Made by a program: the position numbers and the translations under genes
Part shown: positions 36,783 to 45,768 of the stretch, piece after piece
Layout of the letters: each line of letters opens with the position of its first letter
Position numbering within the stretch: the first letter of the stretch is position 1
Origin: Deltaproteobacteria bacterium
GTDB lineage: Bacteria > Desulfobacterota > Binatia > DP-6
Direction: 5' to 3'
NCBI GenBank assembly: GCA_005879585.1
Contig: VBKG01000300.1
Coordinates: 1-45,768 of the forward strand
DNA: 45,768 nucleotides
Notes under the pieces: generated by a model
What the model was told of the DNA's origin: nothing
The model's input: only the letters and a program-made list of their open reading frames with translations
Database searches by the model: none

Positions 36783-37340
36783 ATGCGCGAGGACCTCGAA
36801 GCGCACGTGCGCGCCCTGTTGCGCGCGCTCGATCCCGATCCCCAGCGGGAAGGCCTCGAGCGGACCCCGACGCGCGTCGTCCGCGCGCTCGAGTTCCTCA
36901 CGCAGGGATACGGCGTCGATCCGAAGCAGGTCATCAACGGGGCCCTGTTCGTCGAGGAATATTCGGAGATGATCGTGCTCAAGGACATCGACTTCTACTC
37001 GATGTGCGAGCACCACGTGCTGCCGTTCTTCGGCAAAGCCCACGTCGCCTATCTGCCGCAGCATCGCATCATCGGCATCAGCAAGATCGCGCGTCTCGTC
37101 GAGGTCTTCGCGCGGCGGCTGCAGGTGCAGGAGCGCATGACGACGCAGGTGGCGACCACGATCATGGAGGTGCTCGATCCGCTCGGCGTCGGCGTCGTGC
37201 TGGAGGCCGAGCACCTCTGCATGCGCATGCGCGGCGTCGAGAAGCAGAACTCCTCCGTCGTGACCAGCGCGATGCTCGGCACGTTCCGCACGCATCAGGC
37301 GACGCGCGAGGAGTTCATGACGCTCATCGGGCGGCGGTGA
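36783..37340 (+). CDS. folE: GTP cyclohydrolase I
   Basis: 185 residues. FYSMCEHHVLPFFGKAHVAYLP provides zinc ligands Cys75 and His78, and EHLCMRMRG provides Cys146, so this is the zinc-dependent FolE1. NSSVVTSAMLGTFR is the conserved C-terminal block. It opens GTP to 7,8-dihydroneopterin triphosphate, the first step to folate and also to queuosine (queE is at 29.4 kb). The start is 11 nt after metF; the stop overlaps the next start (GTGA). Confidence 0.95.
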   Translation: MREDLEAHVRALLRALDPDPQREGLERTPTRVVRALEFLTQGYGVDPKQVINGALFVEEYSEMIVLKDIDFYSMCEHHVLPFFGKAHVAYLPQHRIIGISKIARLVEVFARRLQVQERMTTQVATTIMEVLDPLGVGVVLEAEHLCMRMRGVEKQNSSVVTSAMLGTFRTHQATREEFMTLIGRR

Positions 37341-37783
37341 GCCGCGCGCGGCTCGCCGCGCACGCTCTTCGCTTGCTCGGTCCCGTCGCGGGCCCCGTCG
37401 CGGTGACGGCCCCGCGGCGCCTCCGCGCCCATCTCGCGTCGCGTCTGGTCGCCGCGCGGGACGGTGACGTGCCGGTGGCGGCCCTCGTCGCCTTCCTCGG
37501 CAGCCGGGCGCGGCCGGCGGCGCGGCAGGCGCTGCTCGCCGCCGTGCGCGACCGGCTACCGGCGTCGGCCCCGGTGGTGCTCCTGGACCACGGCCAGCCA
37601 CGTGCCCTGTGGCGACGCGTGGTCGGCGCGGCGGTTCTAGCGCTCCGCGGGCTCGGGCCGGCGCGCGCCCGGTATCCAGCGGCCCGCGAGCTCGCCGCGC
37701 TCGGCTTCGCGGTCGAGCGGATGTGTCTCGCGTGCGGCGAGCGCGTGCAGATCGTCCTTGCCCGGCGACGCCCGCCCTCTTGA
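37337..37783 (+). CDS. Small protein resembling the C-terminal half of a SAM methyltransferase
   Basis: 148 residues from a GTG overlapping the folE stop. I do not recognise a complete family. The stretch ASAPVVLLDHGQPRALWRRV, the PAARELAALGFAVERM segment and the ending GERVQIVLARR look like the last strands and helix of class I methyltransferases. However, there is no SAM-binding glycine loop, and the N-terminal Rossmann half is missing. It could be a decayed methyltransferase or a short protein with another role. The start overlap suggests it is still co-translated with folE. Confidence 0.5.
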   Translation: MSRARLAAHALRLLGPVAGPVAVTAPRRLRAHLASRLVAARDGDVPVAALVAFLGSRARPAARQALLAAVRDRLPASAPVVLLDHGQPRALWRRVVGAAVLALRGLGPARARYPAARELAALGFAVERMCLACGERVQIVLARRRPPS

Positions 37784-37819
37784 CGCGCCGGCGGATGTTT
37801 CAGCACTGTGGCGGCCGCC

Positions 37820-39442
37820 ATGAGCTGGAATCTCGGTGACATCTTCGACACGCTCGGCGCCGCCGTCCCCGGCGAGAGCGCGGCGCTCCTCCACGGCGAT
37901 CACGCCGTCAGCTGGGCCGCCTTCACGCGACGGACGAACAATCTCGCCGCCGCGCTGCGCACCGGCGGCGTGCAGGCCGGCGACAAGGTCGCCCTCTACC
38001 TCCGGAACCGCCCCGAGTACCTCGAGACCACGGTCGCCTGCTTCAAGGCCCGCCTGGTCCACGTGAACGTCAACTTCCGCTACCAGGCCGACGAGCTGCA
38101 GTACATCATCGACAACGCGGACGCCAAGGTCCTCGTGTTCGCGGGCGAATTCGCGGAAGGGCTGGCAGCGCTGCGTGGGCGTTTGCCGAAGGTCGCGCGC
38201 TGGATCCAGGTGGACGATGGCACCCCGCTCGCGCCGTTCGCCGAGCGGTATGAGCCGCTCGCCGCGGAGGGCGAAGGCGCGCCGCTCGACATCGAACGCT
38301 CGCCCGACGACCTCTTCTTCCTTTACACCGGCGGCACCACGGGCATGCCGAAGGGCGTCATGTGGCGCTCCGAGGACCTCTGGCACGCGATCGGCGGCGG
38401 CGGGAACCCGGTGCTCGGAGAGCCGCCCGTCGGGTCACTCGAGGAGCTCGACGCACGCGTGCGCGCGCGCGGGCCCGGCCTTCGCCACCTGCCCGCCTGT
38501 CCACTCATGCACGGCACCGGCCTCTTCACGGCGTTCATCACGCTCACCGCCGGCGGCTCGATCGTCACGCTGCCCGGCGTGAACTTCGACGCGGACGAGC
38601 TCTGGGCGACCATCGGCCGGCACGCCGTCAACACGATCGCGATCGTGGGCGACGCGTTTGCCAAGCCGATGCTGCGTGCGCTCGACGCCCGGCGCGACGC
38701 GTACCGGCTCGACACGCTCATCTCGATCATCTCCTCGGGCGTCATGTGGTCCCCCGAGGTGAAGCGCGCGCTGCTGGCGCATCACCCGAACATGATCTGC
38801 TACGACTCTTTCGGCTCCTCGGAGGCCGTCGGCTTCGGCGCCTCGATCACGACCGCATCGGGCGAGTCGCGGACCGGCCGTTTCCAGCTCGGCGACAAGG
38901 TGAAGGTGTTCACCGAGGACGGCCGTGAGGTGCAGCCCGGAAGCGATCTGCCGGGATTCGTGGCGCACGGCGGGCCCATCCCGCTCGGCTACTACAAGGA
39001 TGCGGAGAAGACCGCGCGGACGTTTCGCGTGATCGACGGCATCCGCTACGTGATTCCCGGCGACTGGTGCCGCGTGGAAGCGGACGGCACGCTGACGCTC
39101 CTCGGGCGCGGCAGCGTGTGCATCAACACCGGCGGCGAGAAGGTCTATCCGGAGGAGGTCGAGGAGGTCCTGAAGACCCATCCCGCGGTGTACGACGCGG
39201 TCGTCGTCGGCATCCCGGACGAGAAGTGGGGTCAGGCGGTGATCGGCGTGGTCGAGCTGAACGCCGCCGGCCGGGCGTCGGAGGACGAGCTCCGGCGCCA
39301 CGTGCGCGAGCGCCTCGCCGGCTTCAAGACGCCGAAGCGCGTCCTCGTCGTCGAGTCGATCGGGCGTGCGGCCAACGGCAAGGCCGACTACGCCGCGCTG
39401 GCGCGGCTCGCCGAGCGGCGCGTCGCGGGCGCGGCGGCGTAG
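37820..39442 (+). CDS. Acyl-CoA synthetase (FadD family, AMP-binding)
   Basis: 540 residues from the ATG at 37820; an in-frame GTG at 37808 is an alternative. The adenylate motif is FLYTGGTTGMPKGVMW. YDSFGSSEAVGFGAS is the A5-type block, GDWCRVEADGTLTLLGRG the A7/A8 hinge region, and NGKADY carries the C-terminal catalytic Lys. YTGGTTGMPKGVMW is reminiscent of the mycobacterial FadD17/FadD19-type group that activates long-chain or steroid side-chain acids. The exact substrate is unknown. It converges with the TolC-like gene at a 6-nt gap. Confidence 0.88.
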   Translation: MSWNLGDIFDTLGAAVPGESAALLHGDHAVSWAAFTRRTNNLAAALRTGGVQAGDKVALYLRNRPEYLETTVACFKARLVHVNVNFRYQADELQYIIDNADAKVLVFAGEFAEGLAALRGRLPKVARWIQVDDGTPLAPFAERYEPLAAEGEGAPLDIERSPDDLFFLYTGGTTGMPKGVMWRSEDLWHAIGGGGNPVLGEPPVGSLEELDARVRARGPGLRHLPACPLMHGTGLFTAFITLTAGGSIVTLPGVNFDADELWATIGRHAVNTIAIVGDAFAKPMLRALDARRDAYRLDTLISIISSGVMWSPEVKRALLAHHPNMICYDSFGSSEAVGFGASITTASGESRTGRFQLGDKVKVFTEDGREVQPGSDLPGFVAHGGPIPLGYYKDAEKTARTFRVIDGIRYVIPGDWCRVEADGTLTLLGRGSVCINTGGEKVYPEEVEEVLKTHPAVYDAVVVGIPDEKWGQAVIGVVELNAAGRASEDELRRHVRERLAGFKTPKRVLVVESIGRAANGKADYAALARLAERRVAGAAA

Positions 39443-39448
39443 AAGAGC

Positions 39449-41233
39449 TCAGAACCGCGCGAACCAGGGGACGGAGGGGCGGCCCTTCCGCTCCACCACG
39501 ACCTGGTAGTGCGAGAGCAGGCGCCCCTGCGCGCGTCGCCATTGCGCGACGGCGATCGCGTAGTCGATCTTCGCCTGCACTTCGGCGGCGCGGGCGGTCG
39601 TGAGCCGCGTCTGGAAGTCGAGGAGGTCCTTCGTCGTCGCCATGCCCACCTCATGGCGCTTCTCTTGGTTGCGCAGGTTCTCCTCGGCGAGCTCGCGCGC
39701 GACGCGGGTCGTGTCGATCCGCTGGCGGGCGGACGTGAGGTTGGCCGTGCTCTGCCGGACCTCCAGCGTCACCGTCGACAGCGTCTCGCGGTGGTTCAGC
39801 TCGGCCTCCGTGCGCGCGATCCGGCTCTGCGTGATCTCGCTGCGCGCGAGCGCGTTCGACAGAGGTACCTGGAACTGCAAGCCGACCGAGTACGTTCGGA
39901 AGTCGTTGGATGTGAGCCGCTCATACGCCTCGCTCGCCGGGCCGGCGAAGGGCGACGTGCCGAACGACACGGTGGCCGGCACCTGGCAGATAAAGCCTTC
40001 GCCCGGACCGAGCGGGATGCACCGGCCGCCGCCGAGGTCGGTCGGGCTGAAGCGGTTGACGAGCGTCGTCGTCGAGATCGGGCGGTTCGTTCCCGACAGC
40101 CCGTTGACGCCGTAGCTGCCGACGAGGTCGAGCTGGGGCAGCAGCGCGTTCGACGCGATGCGCTCGTTCAGCTGCTGGGTCCGGACACCGCGCGCCGAGG
40201 CGAGCACCTCGGGCCGCTCCTCGATCGCGACGGCGAGGTCGCGGTCGAGGTCGACGGCGACTTCCTCCGGCACCGCCTCCTCGGCGGGCTCGAGGGTCCG
40301 TGGCACGAAGGTGTCGTGCGGCCGGTAGTAGACGAGCTGCGCGAGCAGCTGGCGCGCGACCGCGAGGTCGTTATCGGCGCGGATCACCTGTTCCTCGCGG
40401 CTCTTCGCGTCCGCCTGCGCCTCGAGGACGGCGACCGGCGGCAGCAGGCCGACGCGGACCCGTGCCTCGTTCTCGTCGACGGTGCGATCCGCCAGTGCCT
40501 TGGATTCGCGCTGGACCTGGAGGTTCTCGCGCGCCCGCACGATGCTCCAGTAGCCCTCGATCACCTGCTCCACGAAGTTGGCGAGCTGCGCCTCGTACTG
40601 AAAGAGCGCCGCCTCCGCCGTCTGCTGGGCCACCCGGACGACGAGATAGGAAAAATCCCAGCCGAAGTTGCGGAGCAGCGGTTGGACGACGGAGAGGTTC
40701 AGCTGCGTCTTGTACTGCGGCCGGAGCTGCTGGAAGCGCGGATTGGCGTCGAGGCGGTCGTTCAGGAAGTCGACGGTGGCGAGCGTGCCGGTCCGGAACG
40801 TCTTGAACAGGTGAAGGTTCGCGCTCCGGTCGTCCGTGACGAGCGTGCGCGTGCCGGCGAGCGAGCTCGCATTCGGCGTGATGCTGTGGGTGCGGGTCAA
40901 CTCGCCGGAGAGCGTGGGGTCGAAGCTCGACTGTGCCTGCAGGACGGCCGTCTCCTGCCGTGTCGGCTCGAGGCGCTGCGCCGCGATGCCGGGGTTGTTC
41001 TCGAGCGCGATGGCGATCGTCTCCTTGAGCGTCACCTGCTGGACCTCGTCGTCGCGTGTGATCGGCGACGGGACGCGGAGCGCGTCGCTCTCCGGCAGGC
41101 CGCGGCGCCAGGACGGCACGAGGCCGGCCCCGCGCCAGGTGGAACCGCCGACGTCGGAGGGCCCTTCGCCGGCACACGGGATCGCCGCGGCGAGCGACGA
41201 CACGAGCAGGCAAGCGAAAAGGCGGCGCGACAC
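39449..41233 (-). CDS. TolC family outer-membrane efflux protein
   Basis: 594 residues with a signal peptide (MSRRLFACLLVSSLAAAIPCAG). Two OEP repeats follow: the first opens with LKETIAIALENNPGIAAQRL and contains long coiled helices (RENLQVQRESKALADRTVDE); the second contains VGLQFQVPLSNALARSEITQ and EKRHEVGMATTKDLLDFQTRL. TolC proteins form trimeric channel-tunnels across the outer membrane and periplasm for efflux or type I secretion. At 594 residues it is longer than E. coli TolC because of a signal-proximal extension and a loop near 390-440. No adjacent pump genes are present. Confidence 0.9.
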   Translation of the reverse strand: MSRRLFACLLVSSLAAAIPCAGEGPSDVGGSTWRGAGLVPSWRRGLPESDALRVPSPITRDDEVQQVTLKETIAIALENNPGIAAQRLEPTRQETAVLQAQSSFDPTLSGELTRTHSITPNASSLAGTRTLVTDDRSANLHLFKTFRTGTLATVDFLNDRLDANPRFQQLRPQYKTQLNLSVVQPLLRNFGWDFSYLVVRVAQQTAEAALFQYEAQLANFVEQVIEGYWSIVRARENLQVQRESKALADRTVDENEARVRVGLLPPVAVLEAQADAKSREEQVIRADNDLAVARQLLAQLVYYRPHDTFVPRTLEPAEEAVPEEVAVDLDRDLAVAIEERPEVLASARGVRTQQLNERIASNALLPQLDLVGSYGVNGLSGTNRPISTTTLVNRFSPTDLGGGRCIPLGPGEGFICQVPATVSFGTSPFAGPASEAYERLTSNDFRTYSVGLQFQVPLSNALARSEITQSRIARTEAELNHRETLSTVTLEVRQSTANLTSARQRIDTTRVARELAEENLRNQEKRHEVGMATTKDLLDFQTRLTTARAAEVQAKIDYAIAVAQWRRAQGRLLSHYQVVVERKGRPSVPWFARF

Positions 41234-41265
41234 TGCGAGTGCCGCTAACGGATAAGCGCAGACGA

Positions 41266-41279
41266 GTCAACGAATTGAC
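41266..41279. promoter_or_regulatory. Small inverted repeat between tolC and the aminotransferase operon
   Basis: GTCAA, CGAA, TTGAC. It lies 33 nt from the tolC start and 31 nt upstream of the plus-strand -35 box, so it could be an operator. The match is short and may be chance. Confidence 0.3.
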
Positions 41280-41309
41280 AGCGCAGGACGGTCGTGGGCG
41301 TGCGCTGCC

Positions 41310-41338
41310 TTGACAACCGCGGGAGCGCGCGGCTAAAC
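41310..41338 (+). promoter_or_regulatory. Promoter of the aminotransferase-serA-purA operon
   Basis: A perfect TTGACA (41310-41315), a 17-nt spacer, then CTAAAC (41333-41338), a weak -10. Transcription would begin near 41345, just before the riboswitch candidate. Confidence 0.5.
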
Positions 41339-41350
41339 GAACGGGGACTA

Positions 41351-41433
41351 CGATCCTTCGCACGACTGGCGTTCGCGTGGAATCGACCACGGGGGAGTGC
41401 TGATCGCGCAGCGGGCCGAACGCCTGGGCCCAC
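41351..41433 (+). promoter_or_regulatory. Candidate ZTP/ZMP riboswitch (pfl motif)
   Basis: The leader shows the conserved blocks of the pfl motif in order: CGACTGGCG (41363-41371), a GTGG/CCAC hairpin (41376-41380 with 41387-41391), GGGGGAGTGC (41391-41400) and the 3' block CGCCTGGGC (41421-41429). P1 pairs CGATC (41351-41355) with GATCG (41402-41406) and GCAC (41360-41363) with GTGC (41397-41400). The pseudoknot GGCG (41368-41371) with CGCC (41421-41424) is present. Such riboswitches sense ZTP/ZMP and turn on purine and one-carbon genes, matching serA and purA downstream. CCCAC (41429-41433) could pair with GTGGG (41442-41446), hiding a GGTGGGG ribosome site. Confidence 0.8.
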
Positions 41434-41458
41434 GGCCGAGGGTGGGGTCCACGCAGTC

Positions 41459-42508
41459 GTGATCAAATCGTACCTGCTCGCGCCCGGGTTGCGGGAGCTG
41501 TTCGGCACCGCGCAGGACGTCCTCGTGCTCGCCGCCTCGGGCACGGGCGCCATGGAAGGGTCGGTCACGAACCTGCTCTCGCCCGGCGACGAGGCGATCG
41601 TCGTCAACGGCGGCAAGTTCGGCGAGCGTTGGACGAAGATCTGCCAGGGCTACGGCGTCGTCGTCCACGAGGTCGTCGTCGAGTGGGGGCGGGCGGTCGA
41701 GCCGACGGCGGTGGCGCAGGCGCTCGAGTCGCACCCGAAGGCCCGTGCGCTCTTCGTGCAGGCGAGCGAGACCTCCACCTGTGCGCTGCACCCGGTTCCC
41801 GCGCTCGCCGAGCTCACGCGACGGCGCGACGTCCTGCTCGTCGTGGACGGGATCACGGCGGTCGGCGTTCTCGACCTGCCGATGGACCGGCTCGGCATCG
41901 ACGTGCTCGTCACCGGCTCGCAGAAGGCGTTGATGCTACCGCCGGGCCTCGCCTTCGCGGCACTCTCGGAACGCGCGTGGGCGGCGGTCGAACGGGCGCG
42001 GCTGCCCCGCTTCTACTTCGATTTCCGGCGGGAAAGAAAGGGCGTTGCGGAGCGCTCCACCGCCTGGACCCCTGCCATCTCGCTCGTCTACGGGCTGCGG
42101 GCCGCGCTCCAGCTGCTGCTCGAGGAGGGGCTCGCGGAGGTCTATGCGCGCCACGACCGGCTGGCGCGCGCGACGCGCGCGGCAGCCTCCGCGCTCGGGC
42201 TTCGCCTCCTCGCCCCCGAATCCCCGAGTCCGGCGGCGACGGCGATCTGTCTACCGGCGGGCTTCGATGGCAGCGCGCTCTTCCGGTACCTGCGCGACCG
42301 CATGCGGGTCACGTTCGCCGGTGGCCAGGACCGGCTGAAGGGGAAGATCATCCGGATCGCGCACCTCGGGTACGTCGACGCGTTCGACGTGGTGACCGGG
42401 GTGGCGGCGCTGGAGCTCGGGCTCCGCCACTTCGGCGCGCCGGTCGAGCTCGGGCGCGGCGTCGGTGCGGCGGAGGTGGTGCTGGCCGAGGGGTTGCCGG
42501 CGCGCTGA
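41459..42508 (+). CDS. Class V aminotransferase, alanine-glyoxylate/serine-pyruvate type, with apparent N-terminal in-frame deletion
   Basis: 349 residues from the GTG at 41459. It begins VIKSYLLAPG and continues directly with LRELFGTAQDVLVLAASGTG. Relatives have about 34 residues between these blocks (PTPVPPEV-like and HHRTP-like segments), which are missing here. The rest is intact: VNGGKFGERW, ETSTCALHPV, LLVVDGITAVG, and VTGSQKALMLPPGL with the PLP-binding Lys. The frame is open upstream to 41294, but that stretch is the riboswitch leader. Being directly ahead of serA, it may act as a phosphoserine or serine-glyoxylate aminotransferase. Whether it can still fold and work is uncertain. Confidence 0.8.
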   Translation: MIKSYLLAPGLRELFGTAQDVLVLAASGTGAMEGSVTNLLSPGDEAIVVNGGKFGERWTKICQGYGVVVHEVVVEWGRAVEPTAVAQALESHPKARALFVQASETSTCALHPVPALAELTRRRDVLLVVDGITAVGVLDLPMDRLGIDVLVTGSQKALMLPPGLAFAALSERAWAAVERARLPRFYFDFRRERKGVAERSTAWTPAISLVYGLRAALQLLLEEGLAEVYARHDRLARATRAAASALGLRLLAPESPSPAATAICLPAGFDGSALFRYLRDRMRVTFAGGQDRLKGKIIRIAHLGYVDAFDVVTGVAALELGLRHFGAPVELGRGVGAAEVVLAEGLPAR

Positions 42509-42509
42509 G

Positions 42510-44099
42510 ATGGTGTACCGCGTCCTGCTGACCGACCCGCTCGGCCCGGAGGGACTGGAGCAGCTGCGCCAGCACCGGGAGCTCGACGTCGTCGCGCGCA
42601 CCGACCTCGGGCCGCGGGAGCTGCCCGAGGCGATGCGGGGCTTCCACGCGCTCATCGTCCGGAGCCGCACCAAGGTGACCGCGGACAGCCTCGCCGGCGC
42701 CGACGCGCTCCGTGTGATCGGGCGGGCCGGCATCGGCGTCGACAACATCGACGTCGCGGCGGCCACCAAGCGCGGCGTCGTCGTCATGAACACGCCGGGC
42801 GGCAGCAACGTCACGACGGCCGAGCACGCGATCGCAATGCTCCTGTCGCTCGCCCGCAACATCCCGCAGGCCAATGCCGCCGTGAAGACGGGCACGTGGC
42901 CGCGCGAGCGCTGGATCGGCACCGAGGTCTGCAACAAGACACTCGGCGTCGTCGGCCTCGGGAACATCGGCACGATCGTGGCGGAGCGGGCGCTCGGCCT
43001 GCGCATGAAGGTGATCGCCTTCGACCCCTTCGTCACCGCTGAGGGTGCCGCGCGGCTGCGGGTGGAGCTCGTTCCGCTCGACGAGCTGTTCGCGCGCGCC
43101 GACTTCATCACCGTCCATACGCCGCTCACGCCCGAGACGCGGGGCCTCATCGGCGCTGCGACCCTCGCGCGCATGAAGCGCGGGGTCCGGCTGGTCAACT
43201 GCGCGCGCGGCGGCATCGTCGACGAAGAGGCGCTCGCCGCCGCGATCCGCTCCGGGCACGTCGCCGGCGCGGCGCTCGACGTCTTCGCCCAGGAGCCGCC
43301 GCCGTCCGGCCACCCGCTCCTCGCGCTCGAGCAGGTGATCGCGACGCCGCACCTCGGGGCGTCCACGGGCGAGGCGCAGGTGAACGTCGCCGTCGCCATC
43401 GCGCAGCAGGTGGCGGACTTCCTCTGCCGCGGCATCATCCAGAACGCCGTCAACGCCCCCTCGCTCTCGCCCGAGGTGGTCCAGGTGCTGCGACCGTACC
43501 TGCAGCTCGCCGAGAAGCTCGGCGCACTCGCCGGCCAGCTCCTCCCCGAGCCGCCGGTCGAGGTTGCGGTCGAGGTGAGCGGCGAGGCCGCCGAGCGCGA
43601 GAGCCGGGCGCTCACCACCGCCGCGCTCCGCGGTCTCCTCGCGCAGCTCCTCGACCCGAGCGTCAACTACGTGAACGCGCCCGCCTTCGCCCGCGAGCGC
43701 GGCATGAAGGTGATCGAGTCGCGGGCGACGCAGCCGAGCGACTACCTGAACGCGGTCCGCGTCCGGGTGCAGACGGCGTCGCGCACGACGACCGTCCAGG
43801 GAGCGGTGTTCGGCGCGGAGACGATCCGGCTTACCAGCATCGACGGCTTCCGCATGGAGGCGGTTCCCGAGGGACACATCCTCATGCTGCATAACCGCGA
43901 CGTGCCCGGCGTCGTCGGCCGGGTGGGCACGCTCCTCGGCGAACGCGGTATCAACATCGCGGGCATCGAGCTCGGTCGCGAGCGCGTGGGCGGCATGGCG
44001 CTGTCGCTCATCCACGTCGACGAGCCGGTGCCGCCGGAGGTCTTGTCGGATTTGCGGAAGCTGCCCCAGATCGTCTCCGCCGCCGTGCTGAGTCTCTAG
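42510..44099 (+). CDS. serA: D-3-phosphoglycerate dehydrogenase, long form with ACT domain
   Basis: 529 residues. The NAD-binding fold has LGVVGLGNIGTIVAERALG. Catalytic-domain landmarks are VIGRAGIGVDNIDVAAA, LVNCARGGIVDEEALAAA and ATPHLGASTGEAQVNVA. An intervening domain (about 315-450) and a C-terminal ACT domain (ILMLHNRDVPGVVGRVGTLLGERGINIAGIELG, seen in two halves) suggest feedback control by serine. It oxidises 3-phosphoglycerate, opening serine synthesis and hence one-carbon supply for purines. The start is 1 nt after the aminotransferase stop, so the two are translationally coupled and both lie under the riboswitch. Confidence 0.95.
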   Translation: MVYRVLLTDPLGPEGLEQLRQHRELDVVARTDLGPRELPEAMRGFHALIVRSRTKVTADSLAGADALRVIGRAGIGVDNIDVAAATKRGVVVMNTPGGSNVTTAEHAIAMLLSLARNIPQANAAVKTGTWPRERWIGTEVCNKTLGVVGLGNIGTIVAERALGLRMKVIAFDPFVTAEGAARLRVELVPLDELFARADFITVHTPLTPETRGLIGAATLARMKRGVRLVNCARGGIVDEEALAAAIRSGHVAGAALDVFAQEPPPSGHPLLALEQVIATPHLGASTGEAQVNVAVAIAQQVADFLCRGIIQNAVNAPSLSPEVVQVLRPYLQLAEKLGALAGQLLPEPPVEVAVEVSGEAAERESRALTTAALRGLLAQLLDPSVNYVNAPAFARERGMKVIESRATQPSDYLNAVRVRVQTASRTTTVQGAVFGAETIRLTSIDGFRMEAVPEGHILMLHNRDVPGVVGRVGTLLGERGINIAGIELGRERVGGMALSLIHVDEPVPPEVLSDLRKLPQIVSAAVLSL

Positions 44100-44103
44100 C
44101 CCG

Positions 44104-45393
<1,290 letters not shown>

Positions 45394-45394
45394 C

Positions 45395-45420
45395 CGACCC
45401 GAGACTCATGTCTCGGGTCG
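45395..45420. terminator. Perfect 11-bp hairpin after purA
   Basis: CGACCCGAGAC, loop TCAT, GTCTCGGGTCG, starting 1 nt after the purA TAA. The position suits a terminator, but no T-run follows. Confidence 0.45.
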
Positions 45421-45668
45421 GAGCCAGACGCTAGCGTGAAGGGACAGTACCACGCGCGACTGCCGTGCCGCGGCTGGCGAAGCCAGCGCGGCATGCGGGT
45501 ACGCGCCCGGCGCGCATCGCTCGATCGGCGGATGCCGCCGCAGCGGTGAAGCCGCCAGCCTTCGGCGTGCTGGACAGGCATCGCCACAGAGGCGTCGGCG
45601 GCGCGCGCGGGTCACCGAGCGTTCCACTCTCGCGTCCGGTCCCGACCCGAGACGAAGGTTCGGGTCGG
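45395..45668 (-). repeat. Dispersed intergenic repeat, copy 3 (hairpin-capped)
   Basis: It runs from a perfect hairpin at 45395-45420 to an imperfect one at 45642-45668 (CCGACCCGAGAC/TTCGGGTCGG). About 45393-45605 is the near-identical reverse complement of the copy at 17.8 kb. It separates purA from rpiB. Nothing in it resembles a gene. Confidence 0.85.
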
Positions 45669-45714
45669 CTGCTTGACCCTGGCCCGGTCGGGTGCGAGAT
45701 CTTTCGAGCTCGCC

Positions 45715-45768
45715 GTGAGGATTGTCGTCGCCGCGGATCACGCCGGGTACCCGCTGAAGGCGGCCGTC
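45715..45768 (+). CDS. rpiB: Ribose-5-phosphate isomerase B (partial, 5' end only)
   Basis: The last 54 nt encode VRIVVAADHAGYPLKAAV from a GTG. The ADHAGY segment is the characteristic N-terminal phosphate/active-site block of RpiB and LacAB-type isomerases, which interconvert ribose 5-phosphate and ribulose 5-phosphate. The remainder lies beyond the window. TTGACC at 45673-45678 may be a -35 box, but no clear -10 follows. In many bacteria rpiB is followed by glyA, which would fit the serine and one-carbon theme of the preceding operon, but that cannot be seen here. Confidence 0.85.
   Translation, partial: MRIVVAADHAGYPLKAAV

Overview
This 45.8-kb window comes from a very GC-rich, Gram-negative-type (diderm) bacterium. 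Genes for LolA, a TolC-family outer-membrane protein, MurA and FtsK show the cell type. The order rpmE-prfA-prmC-murA-his is typical of deltaproteobacteria-like lineages. A FadD-type acyl-CoA synthetase, a G1-peptidase relic and a CocE-like hydrolase would suit a soil or sediment organism of the Binatota/Desulfobacterota/Myxococcota grade. That placement is inference; there is no rRNA gene to confirm it. Almost everything is housekeeping, tightly packed, with many 1-4 nt start/stop overlaps.

Layout. 1-2.6 kb: a cut-off Tat-type gluconate 2-dehydrogenase subunit 3-like gene and a secreted CocE/NonD hydrolase (both minus). 2.7-4.6 kb: a small accessory island with a broken G1 (eqolisin-type) peptidase fragment, a Phd/VapC module (plus) and a CopG-type/VapC module (minus). 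4.7-12.3 kb: one long plus-strand operon, rpmE, prfA, prmC, murA, hisD, hisB, hisH, hisA, hisF; hisG and hisI/hisE, which normally belong to such a cluster, are absent. 12.3-13.3 kb: a membrane protein whose 3' end runs into a 241-bp palindromic element. 13.2-18.4 kb: trxB (minus), moaC, an RlmI-type rRNA methyltransferase, radC, a DUF2332 gene, and ssb (minus). 18.7-27.5 kb: plsC-like, rnj, ftsK, an MFS transporter, lolA, yajQ, rimO, then a DksA/TraR-type gene with its own strong promoter. 27.5-33.6 kb: a Yip1-type membrane protein (minus), glycerate kinase, queE, an isocitrate dehydrogenase-type gene, glpD, nth. 33.8-39.4 kb: a VIT1/CCC1 transporter (minus) divergent from a homoserine kinase II-like gene, then metF, folE, a truncated methyltransferase-like gene, and an acyl-CoA synthetase. 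39.4-45.8 kb: tolC-like (minus), then a plus-strand operon of class V aminotransferase, serA and purA, and the first 18 codons of rpiB.

Most notable points. (1) The leader of the aminotransferase-serA-purA operon contains what looks like a complete ZTP/ZMP (pfl) riboswitch, with a promoter just upstream and a possible Shine-Dalgarno-sequestering hairpin just downstream. (2) The first gene of that operon appears to lack about 34 conserved residues by a clean in-frame deletion immediately after its start. (3) A family of roughly 205-275-bp intergenic elements, capped by hairpins GACCCGAGAC/GTCTCGGGTC, occurs three times, always after gene 3' ends. (4) A separate 241-bp near-palindrome has apparently replaced the 3' end of a membrane-protein gene. 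(5) Several good sigma70-like promoters lie only 6-12 nt upstream of start codons, pointing to leaderless mRNAs. I found no CRISPR array, tRNA, rRNA or complete insertion sequence, and no wholly unknown multi-gene system.
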